Positions 1 through 10,065 of a stretch of DNA of 34,967 nt are shown here, piece after piece. Below the pieces are notes generated by a model that saw only the letters and a program-made list of their open reading frames with translations, was not told where the DNA came from and did not search any database. This DNA is from Candidatus Zixiibacteriota bacterium (lineage in GTDB: Bacteria; Desulfobacterota; Binatia; UBA9968): positions 1 through 34,967 of the forward strand of contig DATLYW010000032.1 in the NCBI GenBank assembly GCA_035574315.1. Reading direction: 5' to 3'. Positions within the stretch are counted from its first letter, which is position 1. Each line of letters opens with the position of its first letter. A program made the position numbers and the translations under genes.

Positions 1-129
1 CTCGTGGAACGCTTTTTTGCGTGGATTCAATGGCAACGTCGTCTCCTGGTTCGCTGGGAATACTATGCCCAAAACTTTCTCGGCTTTGTCCAGTTAGCGT
101 CTATCGCTGTCCTGCTAAAACAATTTTGA
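1..129 (+). CDS. IS5-type transposase, C-terminal fragment
   Basis: The first 43 codons are open from the window edge to a TGA and encode the tail of a DDE transposase. The segment VERFFAWIQWQRRLLVRWEY followed by NFLGFVQLASI is the typical C-terminal signature of IS5-family transposases, in which the E of VERFF is usually the last catalytic acid. Only the last 42 residues are inside the window, so I cannot tell whether the element is intact. An intrinsic terminator-like hairpin follows about 50 bases downstream. The AT-richer composition differs from the neighbouring housekeeping genes, as expected for a mobile element. Confidence 0.75.
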   Translation, partial: LVERFFAWIQWQRRLLVRWEYYAQNFLGFVQLASIAVLLKQF

Positions 130-181
130 GATAAGTTCTAGTAACACAAGGGGCTCGGCAATGCCAGAATGGCTGGCGCCA

Positions 182-212
182 GGGCGGAACATTTGCAGTT
201 CGCCGCCCTTTT
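182..212 (+). terminator. Intrinsic terminator downstream of the transposase tail
   Basis: GGGCGG at 182-187 pairs with CCGCCC at 203-208. AAC/GTT extends the stem inside, with a two-base CG bulge, and TTTT follows directly. A smaller hairpin, GCCAG/CTGGC, lies just before it at 163-177. The position suits ending transcription out of the insertion sequence before rnhB. The remaining bases up to 323 hold no gene that I recognise. Confidence 0.5.
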
Positions 213-323
213 GGCTTATTAGTGGTTCGTAAGTGTGTTGCTTCGGCGGATTTGAAGCGTTTACTGTCCGGGGACCTTTTGTGATGGTTACGTGCCGGTG
301 AAGCCCATCGTAAAGGTAGCGTG

Positions 324-1054
324 ATGCCGGCGAAGCACCTGCAGATTCCGCTGCCGGGGTCGGCCGGCGCGCCTGCTCCGGCCGGGGCGCTGGAGGAGCG
401 GGCGTTTTCGCAGGGCTTTCGCTGCGTCGCGGGGCTCGACGAGGTTGGCCGGGGGCCGCTCGCGGGACCCGTGGTCGCGGCCGCCGTCGTGTTCCCGCGC
501 GGCTACAGAAACCCCGAGATCAAGGATTCGAAGCTGTTGGCGCCCGGACGGCGGGAGGCGCTGGCCGACGCGATCAAACGCGACGCGATCGGCTGGGGGA
601 TCGGAGTCGTCGGCGTCGAAGAGATCGACCGCATCAATATCTTGCGCGCGACTCTGCTGGCGATGGCGAAGGCGCTCCTGGCGATGCGGCCGCTCCCGGA
701 TCTGCTCCTCATCGACGGCAGGGAGACGATCGGGCCGGAGCTGCTCTTCGAGCGTTATCGTTCCGGCGTGCTGCCGCACCAGAGGACGGTCGTCAAAGGC
801 GACCGCGTGTGCGTATCGATCGCCGCGGCGTCGATCCTGGCCAAGGTGGCGCGGGATGCGTTGATGATCGAGATCGACAAGGCCCATCCGGAATACGGCT
901 TCGCGCTGCACAAGGGGTACGGCTGCGCGGCCCACCTCGAGGCGTTGCGCCGTCTGGGCCCCTCGCCGTTTCACCGGCGTAGCTTCAGGCCCGTGCGCGA
1001 GGCGTGTGCGGCAGCCGGCGACGGTCCGGACCTGCCGCTGTTGCGAGCACGCCG

Positions 1055-1058
<4 letters not shown>
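324..1058 (+). CDS. rnhB: Ribonuclease HII
   Basis: Endonuclease that cuts the RNA strand of RNA-DNA hybrids and starts removal of misincorporated ribonucleotides. The protein is 244 residues from the ATG at 324; a GTG at 321 is the alternative. The ATG sits 7 bases after an AAAGG ribosome site. The family signature GLDEVGRGPLAGPV spans residues 37-50, giving the acidic residues D39 and E40. D131 (LLIDGRE) and D178 (AKVARD) complete the usual catalytic set. The first 25 or so residues are a Pro/Ala-rich extension. The stop codon overlaps the GTG start of yraN, so the two are probably translationally coupled. Confidence 0.93.
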
Positions 1059-2703
<1,645 letters not shown>

Positions 2704-2726
2704 CAGTACGGGCGGGCCGCTCGCGC

Positions 2727-2755
2727 TTGTATACGCCGGTGCGAGCCGATATTCT
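2727..2755 (+). promoter_or_regulatory. Possible promoter of tRNA-Ser(UGA)
   Basis: TTGTAT at 2727-2732 and TATTCT at 2750-2755 are separated by 17 bases, which is sigma-70-like with a weak -35. It would start transcription about 64 bases before the tRNA. Based on motif matching only. Confidence 0.3.
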
Positions 2756-2825
2756 GATCCGGGAACGATGTTTCGCCGGTGCGCAAGAACCACGAACTCC
2801 GACTCTCCGGACGGCGCGCCTTATC

Positions 2826-2914
2826 GGAGGGGTGGGTGAGCGGTTGAAACCACCGGTCTTGAAAACCGGCGTCCACTCCGTGGACCGCGAGTTCGAATCT
2901 CGCCCCCTCCGCCA
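2826..2914 (+). tRNA. tRNA-Ser (anticodon UGA)
   Basis: Acceptor arm GGAGGGG (2826-2832) pairs with CCCCTCC (2904-2910), followed by discriminator G and an encoded CCA. The anticodon stem CCGGT/ACCGG encloses the loop CTTGAAA with anticodon TGA at 2860-2862. A long class II variable arm (GTCCACTCCGTGGAC region) and a GTTCGAATC T-loop complete an 89-base serine tRNA. It reads UCA and, by wobble or modification, other UCN codons. It follows serS directly. Confidence 0.95.
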
Positions 2915-3032
2915 CTGTTCCGAATCTGTCGCCTGCGCAGTCGCATGAAGCTCACCCTTTGCCGAATCGCCGAAACTCGGCCCGGCGCCTTTTCGTCGGG
3001 AGGCGGCGGGGCCTGCTAGATCGGGGGTAGAC

Positions 3033-4934
3033 ATGCAGAAGCGCCGACAACGGTTTTCGATCGGCTACTTCATTCTCGCGCTGCTGCTCGTGATCGGCCT
3101 GCAGCATTACTTCGCCGCGCCTTCGCTGGAGACGATCAACTACAGCCAGTTCAAGGCGCTGGTGCACAACGGTCAGGTCTCGAATCTCGTGGTCGGGGAG
3201 AATACGATCCGCGGCGAGATCAGCCCGCGGGCGATCAAGCAGGCGATGCCGCCGGAGCGCTTCAAGGCCCTGGGGGAGGAGTTTCGCGAGGGGAAGGCAC
3301 CCTTGCCGTTCGTCGTGGTACGGGTGCAGGACGACGATCTGGTGCGGGATCTGGAGCGCGCGGGCATCTCCTTCAAGGGCGAGACGACCAACGAGTGGAT
3401 ATCGGTGGTTCTTTCCTGGGTCGTGCCCGTCGTGCTGTTTTTCCTGCTCTGGAGCTACCTGTTCAAAAAGATGGGGACCGGCAGCGGCCTGATGCAGATC
3501 GGCAAGAGCAAGGCCAAGGTCTACATCGAGAAGAAGACCGGCGTCACGTTCGACGACGTCGAGGGCATCGACGAGGCCGAGGAGGAGCTGGCGGAGGTCG
3601 TGGAATTCTTGAAGACGCCGCAGAAATACCAGCGGCTCGGAGGCCGGATCCCCAAAGGCGTCCTCCTCGTCGGTCCTCCCGGGACCGGTAAGACGCTGCT
3701 CGCGCGGGCTGTCGCGGGCGAGGCGGGCGTGCCGTTCTTCAGCATTTCGGGCTCGGATTTCGTGGAGATGTTCGTCGGCGTGGGCGCGGCGCGGGTGCGG
3801 GACCTTTTCAGCCAGGCGGTGCAGCACGCGCCAAGCATCATCTTCATCGACGAGCTGGACGCGCTCGGCAAGGCGCGCGGGATGAACGTGCTGGCCAGCC
3901 ACGACGAGCGCGAGCAGACGCTCAACCAGCTGCTGGCGGAAATGGACGGCTTCGATCCCAACCAGGGGGTCATCATCATGGCGGCGACCAACCGGCCGGA
4001 GATCCTGGACGCCGCGCTGCTTCGCCCCGGGCGTTTCGACCGGCAGGTGCTGGTGGATCGTCCCGACGTGAGGGGACGGGAAAAGATCCTGCGGCTGCAC
4101 GCGAAGAAGATCAAGCTTGCGCCTTCCGTGGATCTGGGGCAGATCGCTTCCAAGACGCCGGGGTTCGTGGGAGCGGACCTGGCGAACATCGTCAACGAGG
4201 CGGCGCTGCTCGCGGCGCGGCAGGGGAAGGAGGCCGTCACGACAGCGGATTTCGACGAGGCGATCGAGCGGGTGATCGGCGGGCTGCAGAAGAAGAACCG
4301 CGTGATGAACCCGCGCGAGAAAAAGACGGTGGCGCACCACGAAGCGGGCCACGCTCTGGTGGCCGAGCTGGTCCCGGGCGCCGACCCGGTATCGAAGATC
4401 TCGATCATCCCGCGAGGCGTGGCGGCGCTGGGCTACACGCAGCAGTTGCCGACGGAGGACCGGTATTTGATGACGCGCTCCGAGCTGCTTGCGCGGATCT
4501 ATGTCCTGCTCGGCGGCCGGGTGGCCGAAGAGATGATCTTCGGCGACGTTTCGACGGGAGCGCAGAACGACCTGCAAAAAGCAACCGAGATCGCTCGCAC
4601 GATGGTTACCCAGTTCGGCATGAGCGAGCGCCTCGGGCTGGTCGCGCTCGAGGGGCAGCGTGCCCCGCTGTTTCTGCCCAACGGCAGCCGCTCGCCGAAG
4701 GAATACAGCGAGGAAACCGCCCGTCTGGTCGACGAGGAAATCAAGGCGCTGCTGTCGCAGGCGCACGAGAAGGTCCGGCAGTGCCTGGGCTCGCATCGCG
4801 AAGCCCTGGAGGAGCTGGCCCGCAGACTGCTCGAAAAAGAGGTCGTGGAAAGGCCGGAGCTGCAGGAGATCCTGAAAGCGTATGGCAAGCAGGAATCGCG
4901 TCCGGCGGGCGGGCCGCCGGCGCCCGTTTCCTGA
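3033..4934 (+). CDS. ftsH: ATP-dependent zinc metalloprotease FtsH
   Basis: Membrane-anchored AAA+ protease that degrades misfolded membrane proteins and short-lived regulators. The protein is 633 residues, the usual length. Transmembrane segments lie at about 11-27 and 124-144 with a short periplasmic domain between. The AAA module has Walker A GPPGTGKT (214-221), Walker [12 protein letters not shown] (269-279; the usual form is DEIDAVG) and the second region of homology [20 protein letters not shown] (318-337). The zinc site is HEAGH (436-440) with the third ligand D513. A GGGGG-rich ribosome site precedes the ATG at 3033. The leader at about 2979-3014 can form a GC-rich imperfect hairpin. 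No other hfl genes are nearby. Confidence 0.96.
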   Translation: MQKRRQRFSIGYFILALLLVIGLQHYFAAPSLETINYSQFKALVHNGQVSNLVVGENTIRGEISPRAIKQAMPPERFKALGEEFREGKAPLPFVVVRVQDDDLVRDLERAGISFKGETTNEWISVVLSWVVPVVLFFLLWSYLFKKMGTGSGLMQIGKSKAKVYIEKKTGVTFDDVEGIDEAEEELAEVVEFLKTPQKYQRLGGRIPKGVLLVGPPGTGKTLLARAVAGEAGVPFFSISGSDFVEMFVGVGAARVRDLFSQAVQHAPSIIFIDELDALGKARGMNVLASHDEREQTLNQLLAEMDGFDPNQGVIIMAATNRPEILDAALLRPGRFDRQVLVDRPDVRGREKILRLHAKKIKLAPSVDLGQIASKTPGFVGADLANIVNEAALLAARQGKEAVTTADFDEAIERVIGGLQKKNRVMNPREKKTVAHHEAGHALVAELVPGADPVSKISIIPRGVAALGYTQQLPTEDRYLMTRSELLARIYVLLGGRVAEEMIFGDVSTGAQNDLQKATEIARTMVTQFGMSERLGLVALEGQRAPLFLPNGSRSPKEYSEETARLVDEEIKALLSQAHEKVRQCLGSHREALEELARRLLEKEVVERPELQEILKAYGKQESRPAGGPPAPVS

Positions 4935-4993
4935 GAACCGCGGCGCGGAGGCCGGGCTTCCGGCCGTGGAGCGGTGCATGATGGTGAGCACGG

Positions 4994-6400
4994 ATGAATC
5001 CGCCGGCTCGTGAACGCCCGGCGCTCACCTTTCTCGGGGGCGCGGGCGGGGTGACCGGTTCGAAGTTTCTTCTCGAGCACGGGACGGATCAGCTTCTCCT
5101 GGACTGCGGGCTGTTCCAGGGTTTGAAAGAGCTGAGGCTCCGGAACTGGATGCCGCCCCCGTTCGACGTCGAGCGTCTGACGGCGGTGGCCTTGACCCAC
5201 GCTCATATCGACCATTCGGGTTACCTTCCGAGACTGGTGGCGAGGGGATTTCGAGGCCCGGTGTACGCCACCCCGGCGACCTGCGATTTGCTGAAGATCC
5301 TTCTCCTGGATTCCGCGCATCTCCAGGAAGAAGAGGCCCGCTACGCCAACAAGGAAGGGTACTCCAGGCATCGGCCCGCGTTGCCGCTCTATACGGTAGA
5401 GGATGCAGAGCGTGCGCTGCGGCTTCTCTGTCCCGTCAGGAGCGGAGCCACGGTGCGGATCGGAGCCAGCCTGGAGCTGCGCTTTACGCCGGTGGGGCAC
5501 ATCCTGGGGGCTGCGGCCGCGCAGGTTTCGTGCGATACGGGATGGAAGAGCGTTCTGGTCGATTCCGGAGACCTCGGCCGTTACCACCGGCCGATCCTGA
5601 GGGACCCCGAGCCCGTCCGGCGGGCCGACTGGCTGCTCGTCGAGTCCACGTACGGTGACCGCCTCCATGCGCCGGATCCCGAGGAGGAGCTGGCTCGCGT
5701 GATCCGCAATACGGCGGATGCGGGCGGTTGCCTGATCATTCCCTCGTTTGCCGTCGGTAGAACCCAGGAGCTGATCTACGCCATCCGCAAGCTCGAGGAG
5801 GAGGGCCGGATTCCGATTCTGCCGGTGCACATCGACAGCCCGATGGCGATCAACGCGAGCGAAATCTACTGCGGTCACCCGGGGGAGCACGATCTCGACC
5901 TCAAGCTGCTCATGGACAAGAAGACCAGTCCGTTCTACAGCCGCAGGTTTTTTATCCATCGGACCCAGGAAGAGTCGAGAGCGATCAACGACCTCCAGGG
6001 ACCGTTCGTGCTGCTGACCTCGAGCGGAATGGCGACCGGCGGCAGGGTATTGCACCATCTGCGGCAGCGGTTGCCCGATCCCAAAACTGTGGTACTCTTC
6101 GTCGGCTATCAGGCCGCCGGCACGCGGGGCCAGAAGCTTCAGCAGGGAGCGAAGGAGATCAAGATGTTCGGCCGGCTCGTTCCGGTCCGGGCGAGGATCG
6201 AGACAATCGACGGTTTTTCAGCGCACGCCGACCAGGCGGAGATCCTGAACTGGCTCGAGGGATTCGAGGAACCGCCGCGCCAGGCGTACGTGGTCCATGG
6301 AGAGCCTGCCGCCGCGCAGGCGCTGGCGCGGGTCATTCGAGAGCGTCTCCGCTGGCGAGTGACCATTCCCGCTTGCGGCGACAAGGTTGTGCTGCAATAA
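4994..6400 (+). CDS. Beta-CASP metallo-beta-lactamase-fold RNA-processing nuclease
   Basis: A 468-residue protein of the metallo-beta-lactamase/beta-CASP family that includes CPSF73-like RNases. The metal-binding motif THAHIDH is at 68-74. Other ligands are H169 (VGHILGA) and D193 (SGDLG). The beta-CASP motifs are motif A E218 in ESTYGD, the SFAVGRTQEL helix (251-260), TSSGMATGGR (342-351), and the motif C histidine H411 in FSAHADQ. Family members cut RNA endo- or exonucleolytically; the substrate here cannot be read from sequence. The start ATG at 4994 is 59 bases after ftsH. This architecture is the stand-alone 'MBL fold/RMMBL' type without a KH domain, unlike archaeal CPSF homologues. Confidence 0.85.
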   Translation: MNPPARERPALTFLGGAGGVTGSKFLLEHGTDQLLLDCGLFQGLKELRLRNWMPPPFDVERLTAVALTHAHIDHSGYLPRLVARGFRGPVYATPATCDLLKILLLDSAHLQEEEARYANKEGYSRHRPALPLYTVEDAERALRLLCPVRSGATVRIGASLELRFTPVGHILGAAAAQVSCDTGWKSVLVDSGDLGRYHRPILRDPEPVRRADWLLVESTYGDRLHAPDPEEELARVIRNTADAGGCLIIPSFAVGRTQELIYAIRKLEEEGRIPILPVHIDSPMAINASEIYCGHPGEHDLDLKLLMDKKTSPFYSRRFFIHRTQEESRAINDLQGPFVLLTSSGMATGGRVLHHLRQRLPDPKTVVLFVGYQAAGTRGQKLQQGAKEIKMFGRLVPVRARIETIDGFSAHADQAEILNWLEGFEEPPRQAYVVHGEPAAAQALARVIRERLRWRVTIPACGDKVVLQ

Positions 6401-6509
6401 AAGGTTCCGATTTCCGGTTCGAGGCTCGGGCGTGGACCGGGGACCCCCGACCGAAGAGCATTGGGTTGCGCCCGGGCATGAACGGTAGAACCCTTCCGGA
6501 GGAGACGTG

Positions 6510-7973
6510 ATGAAGATCGACGACCTCAGAGACTACCTCGACCTTCTCGACGAGCACGGCGAGCTGCAACGCATCGGGGTGGAAGTCGACTGGAAGCTCG
6601 AAATGGGCGCCGTCACGCGGCGCTGCTACGATCTCGGAGCGCCCGCCGCATTGTTCGAGCGGGTCAAAGGGTATCCGGAAGGCTTTCGGGCGCTCGGGGC
6701 GCCGCTGGGCCCGAGCAAGAGGCGCGGCCACTCGCTGTTCGCGAGAACCGCGCTCGCCTTGGGAATGAGCCCGGGATCCGGCGCCAGGGAAATCATGCAG
6801 GCCTATCTCGAGCGCAAGGAAAAGCCGATAAAACCGGAGCTGGTAAGAACCGGCCCTTGCAAGGAGACCGTTGTGGTCGGGGAAGAAGTCGACGTTCTCA
6901 AGTTTCCCATCCCGCTCATTCACGGCGGCGACGGGGGGCGGTATATCGGAACGTGGCACACCGTGATCACCAAAGACCCGGACAGCGACTGGGTCAACTG
7001 GGGGATGTACCGCTTGATGGTTCATGATCGGAACACCCTTGGCTGCCTTTTCCCTTTGCAGCAGCACATCGGTCAGATGTACCAGAAGTACGAGGCCATG
7101 AACCGCCCCATGCCGGTGGCGGTTGCCATTGGCGGCCAGCCTGTCATTCCCATTGTAAGCTGCGTTCAGCTTCCGCCGCACGTGAACGAGGTCGAGATCG
7201 CGGGGGCGCTGCAGGGCCGGCCGATCCCCCTGGTCAAGTGTGAAACGGTGGATCTCGAAGTTCCGGCGAGCGCCGAGATCGTTCTCGAAGGCGAAGTGCT
7301 GCCGCACGAGCGAAGGATGGAGGGGCCGTTCGGCGAGTACATGGGATATGAGGCGGGGAAGTCATCGCCGAAGCCGGTCTTGAAGGTCAGAGCCATCACG
7401 CACCGCAAGGACCCGATTTTGCCGTTTTCCAACATGGGCATGCCTGTTCACGAAGGGCAGACCGCGACGGCCCTGATCAAGGGCGCGGAGATCTACGGGG
7501 AGCTCAAACGAATGGGACTGCCCGTCAAGGGGGTTTTCTGCCCGCCCCATGCAGTCGGTCACATGGCGGTCGTCTCCACCGAGGTGCCGTTCGTGAACTT
7601 CGCCCGGCGCGTGGCTCATGCGGTCTGGGCGACCAAGCCCGGGCTTTTCACTTACTACATCGTCATCGTGGACGCCGACGTCGATCCCACGAACATGGAT
7701 GAGGTGCTGCACGCTTTGACCACGAAATGCCATCCGGTCAACGGCATTCACAAGGTGCCGCACAATCCTGGTTTCCCCGTGCTGCTGCCGTTTCTGCCAC
7801 CCCGGGAGAGGTTGATCGGGGACGCCGCCGGGGTCATCTTCGACTGCACCTGGCCGAAAGATTGGCCGCAGGAGTCGATCCCCACCAAGGCTACGTTCGA
7901 GAACCTGTGGCCCGAGGAAATACGGGAGCGCGTGGTCAAAAACTGGGAAAAATACGGCTTCAAGAACGCGTGA
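6510..7973 (+). CDS. UbiD family decarboxylase
   Basis: A 487-residue protein of the UbiD superfamily, reversible (de)carboxylases of aromatic or alpha,beta-unsaturated acids that need prenylated FMN. Recognisable blocks are LRDYLDLLDEHGELQRI at the N-terminus, the central WVNWGMYRLMVHDRNTLG segment, EGPFGEYMGYEAG with conserved acidic residues, and the VDADVDPTNMDEVLHAL segment near the C-terminus. GGAGGAG lies 5 bases before the ATG at 6510; a GTG at 6507 is too close to it. No ubiX (the flavin prenyltransferase) and no partner subunit are within the window, so cofactor supply and substrate are unknown. It could act in ubiquinone synthesis or in degradation of aromatic compounds. Confidence 0.85.
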   Translation: MKIDDLRDYLDLLDEHGELQRIGVEVDWKLEMGAVTRRCYDLGAPAALFERVKGYPEGFRALGAPLGPSKRRGHSLFARTALALGMSPGSGAREIMQAYLERKEKPIKPELVRTGPCKETVVVGEEVDVLKFPIPLIHGGDGGRYIGTWHTVITKDPDSDWVNWGMYRLMVHDRNTLGCLFPLQQHIGQMYQKYEAMNRPMPVAVAIGGQPVIPIVSCVQLPPHVNEVEIAGALQGRPIPLVKCETVDLEVPASAEIVLEGEVLPHERRMEGPFGEYMGYEAGKSSPKPVLKVRAITHRKDPILPFSNMGMPVHEGQTATALIKGAEIYGELKRMGLPVKGVFCPPHAVGHMAVVSTEVPFVNFARRVAHAVWATKPGLFTYYIVIVDADVDPTNMDEVLHALTTKCHPVNGIHKVPHNPGFPVLLPFLPPRERLIGDAAGVIFDCTWPKDWPQESIPTKATFENLWPEEIRERVVKNWEKYGFKNA

Positions 7974-8001
7974 GCGCCGAGCCGTCCGCGGCGCAAGGTC
8001 G

Positions 8002-8208
8002 TTAGCCGGACTTCGAGGTGTTCTCTTCTTCTTCCTGGACCCACTCCTGAAAGCGGCTTTCCAGAATGCGCCATTGACCCCCGACCTTGAAGGCCGGGAT
8101 CTGCCTGTGCTGGATCATCCGGTGCAGGGTTCGCTTGGAAATCTTCAGAATGGACGCCGCTTCCGCGAGTGTAAGCAGCTTGATGGCGCTTTCAGGTTTC
8201 TTCATCAT
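8002..8208 (-). CDS. Small excisionase-type HTH DNA-binding protein
   Basis: A 68-residue protein with the MerR-like winged HTH found in phage excisionases and many small stand-alone regulators. LTLAEAASILKISKRTLHRM is the helix-turn-helix and IPAFKVGGQWRI the characteristic wing, followed by an acidic tail. The ATG at 8208 has AGGAG five bases upstream; a frame open to 8256 lacks this support. No integrase, attachment site or phage gene is near, so it is more likely a local regulator than an excisionase. A second protein of the same type lies at 32091-32282 and shares the wing motif [IL]PA[FY]KVG[GS]QWR[IF]. Confidence 0.7.
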   Translation of the reverse strand: MMKKPESAIKLLTLAEAASILKISKRTLHRMIQHRQIPAFKVGGQWRILESRFQEWVQEEEENTSKSG

Positions 8209-8409
8209 AATTGCTCCTGAATCCAACTGAATTGTCGCAAGCCATATGCCACCCACCGGCCGGCCCGTAAGGCTTTGAATTAAAAGGACTGCGGTGCTAT
8301 TGATGGGGCGCCGCGACGGGGTTCGAAGCGCAAAAATCGCCGGCTGTTTCGTGGAGCTGACAAAAATTGAAACTCCCCCAGCGGCACACCGAAAAGGGCA
8401 AGGCTTACG

Positions 8410-8694
8410 ATGGGTTTCTATATTCGCAAGTCGGTTTCTCTCGGCCCGATCAGGATCAACTTCAGCAAATCGGGGGTCGGGATTTCCGCGGGGTTGAAGG
8501 GCGCGCGAATCGGCGTCGATTCACGGGGACGTCCTTACGTCCACGCCGGACGTCACGGAATCTATTATCGCCGGATGCTTCCCGGAGCGACCGAGCCGGC
8601 TGATCAGGACTCCACCGGCCGGGGATTGAGCTGGCCGGCGATCCTCGTGATCGTCGTCGGCCTGCTCGCGCTGCTGCGGATTTTTGGCGGATGA
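8410..8694 (+). CDS. DUF4236 domain protein
   Basis: A 94-residue protein. The first 55 residues match the DUF4236 pattern: MGFYIRKSVSLGPIRINFSK then SGVGISAGLKGARIGVDSRGRPYVHAGRHGIYYR, a Gly/Arg-rich beta-type domain of unknown function. A polar linker follows, then a single C-terminal transmembrane helix (about residues 74-91, WPAILVIVVGLLALLRIF), so it is probably membrane anchored with the domain in the cytoplasm. The ATG at 8410 lies close after a GGGCAAGGC stretch that may serve as a weak ribosome site. It is flanked by minus-strand genes and seems to be a single-gene unit ending before the hairpin at 8702-8745. Confidence 0.7.
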   Translation: MGFYIRKSVSLGPIRINFSKSGVGISAGLKGARIGVDSRGRPYVHAGRHGIYYRRMLPGATEPADQDSTGRGLSWPAILVIVVGLLALLRIFGG

Positions 8695-8701
8695 CCTGCA
8701 A

Positions 8702-8745
8702 TCAAAGTTCCCGGTTCGTGCTTTTCCGGGTTTTCTGAACTTTGA
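8702..8745 (+). terminator. Nested hairpin between convergent genes
   Basis: Outer arms TCAAAGTTC (8702-8710) and GAACTTTGA (8737-8745) are perfectly complementary. Inside them CCCGG (8710-8714) and CCGGG (8726-8730) form a second stem followed by TTTTCT. It lies between the plus-strand DUF4236 gene and the minus-strand secG-tRNA-Leu unit, and could terminate transcription from either side. Confidence 0.45.
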
Positions 8746-8784
8746 CTGCGTGCTCGCGAGCTGACTGATCGGCGGCGGGAAAAT

Positions 8785-8871
8785 TGGTGCGAGGAGGGGG
8801 ATTTGAACCCCCACGCCGTTTCCGGCACTAGCCCCTCAAACTAGCGCGTCTGCCTATTCCGCCATCCTCGC
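8785..8871 (-). tRNA. tRNA-Leu (anticodon GAG)
   Basis: On the minus strand the acceptor GCGAGGA pairs with TCCTCGC, with discriminator A and encoded CCA (TGG on the plus strand at 8785-8787). The anticodon GAG corresponds to CTC at 8835-8837. A long class II variable arm (TGCCGGAAACGGC region) and GGTTCAAATCC T-loop are present. It follows secG by only 16 bases, the same order as secG-leuU in Escherichia coli, where the tRNA also has anticodon GAG; co-transcription is likely. Confidence 0.95.
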
Positions 8872-8887
8872 TCTCGATCTCTTGTTG

Positions 8888-9268
8888 CTATTGCTTCGGT
8901 GCCTCGGTTTGTGAAGGCGGCACTGGGGCCGCCTCGCCGGCCGGGGCTTGCTGTCCCTGCTGGGGTGACGGTGCAGCCGGAGGTGTCGCACGTGGCTCGA
9001 CCGCCGGCGTCCGGCTGTCGAAGATGGTCGACGAAGGACGCCTGCCGGCAAAATAGCCCAGCGTGAGGGAGGTGATCATGAAGACGATCGCCATTCCCGT
9101 CGTCAGCTTGGTGAGAAAATTCCCGGCTCCGCTGCTGCCGAAAATCGTCGCGCTCGAGCCGCCACCGAAAACAGCTCCGACCTCGGCTCCTTTGCCGGTC
9201 TGCAGCAGCACCACCAGGATGAGGCCGATGCTCACAATGACGTGGATGATCGTAACGACGACGACCAT
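8888..9268 (-). CDS. secG: Preprotein translocase subunit SecG
   Basis: Small inner-membrane subunit of the SecYEG channel that aids protein export. It has 126 residues with two transmembrane helices: residues 1-22 (VVVVTIIHVIVSIGLILVVL) and about 51-72 (LTKLTTGMAIVFMITSLTLG). The family loop VLLQTGKGAEVGAVFGGG lies between them. The C-terminal 50 residues are a Pro/Ala/Gln-rich tail typical of SecG and poorly conserved. It starts 35 bases after tpiA and precedes tRNA-Leu, forming a pgk-tpiA-secG-tRNA unit common in Proteobacteria and relatives. Confidence 0.92.
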   Translation of the reverse strand: MVVVVTIIHVIVSIGLILVVLLQTGKGAEVGAVFGGGSSATIFGSSGAGNFLTKLTTGMAIVFMITSLTLGYFAGRRPSSTIFDSRTPAVEPRATPPAAPSPQQGQQAPAGEAAPVPPSQTEAPKQ

Positions 9269-9303
9269 TTCTTTATACTCCGATGAACCTTGACATCGAA
9301 TTC

Positions 9304-10065
9304 TTACCGATCACCGTAGCAGCGGACGATCGAGAGAAAGGACCCTGCCTGCAAGCTTGCGCCTCCCACGAGAAAGCCGTTGACCTCCGGCACCGACGCC
9401 AGCAGCGGCGCATTCTCGGCATTGACGCTCCCGCCGTAGAGGATTCGTGTCTGGCCCGCCGCGGCGGCGCCGAAAAATCTCTCGACCCAGCGGCGGATCC
9501 GCCGGTGCACCTCGCCAACCTGCTCGGGAGTCGCGTTGCGGCCGGTTCCGATCGCCCAAACCGGTTCGTAGGCGATCTCGACTTTGCCTATATCATTTTT
9601 GTCGAGGCCCTTCAACGCAACGTTGAGCTGTCTCGTCACGACCCCGCCGGTCAGCCCCTTTCGCCGTTCGGCCAGAGTCTCCCCGACGCACAGGATCGGA
9701 CGCAAGCCGGCTTTCCGGGCGGCGGCGAGCTTTTGCGCGATGAGCCGGTCGTTCTCGCCGAAGAGACGCCGCCGCTCCGAGTGGCCGAGAATGACGAACG
9801 CGCAGCCGAGATCGCGGAGCATCACGGGGCTCACCTCGCCGGTGAACGCTCCGGCCTCCTGCCAGCAGCAATTTTGTCCGGCGAGCCGGATGGGGCCGCG
9901 GCGAATCGCGGTGCGCGCGACGGCCAGGGCCGTGAACGGCGGTGCGAGAACCACCTCCGCGACGGGCCGTCGGCGCTGCAGGCTCCGGGCGATCGCACGG
10001 GCGAGCCTGAAGGCGCCGGCCTGCGTCCCGTGCATTTTCCAGTTGCCGACGATCAGCGGCCGCAT
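9304..10065 (-). CDS. tpiA: Triose-phosphate isomerase
   Basis: Interconverts dihydroxyacetone phosphate and glyceraldehyde 3-phosphate in glycolysis and gluconeogenesis. It has 253 residues, the usual length. Catalytic residues are K10 in GNWKMHG, H95 in VILGHSERR and E167 in AYEPVWAIGTG. The phosphate-binding ends YGGSVN and FLVGGASL are present. The ATG at 10065 overlaps the pgk stop (ATGA), so the genes are coupled. The same frame stays open upstream through pgk to 11274, but that part is pgk read out of phase and is not protein-like. Confidence 0.95.
   Translation of the reverse strand: MRPLIVGNWKMHGTQAGAFRLARAIARSLQRRRPVAEVVLAPPFTALAVARTAIRRGPIRLAGQNCCWQEAGAFTGEVSPVMLRDLGCAFVILGHSERRRLFGENDRLIAQKLAAARKAGLRPILCVGETLAERRKGLTGGVVTRQLNVALKGLDKNDIGKVEIAYEPVWAIGTGRNATPEQVGEVHRRIRRWVERFFGAAAAGQTRILYGGSVNAENAPLLASVPEVNGFLVGGASLQAGSFLSIVRCYGDR

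Noticed and set aside
2952..4991. Long antisense frame opposite ftsH
   Set aside because: Composition is Arg/His/Leu-rich with no domain, and the plus-strand FtsH explains the codon bias.
4499..6058. Long antisense frame opposite the beta-CASP nuclease
   Set aside because: No recognisable motif and no start signal; a shadow of the plus-strand gene.
8002..8871. Integrated element at tRNA-Leu suggested by the excisionase-type protein
   Set aside because: No integrase and no direct repeat of the tRNA 3-prime end were found nearby.
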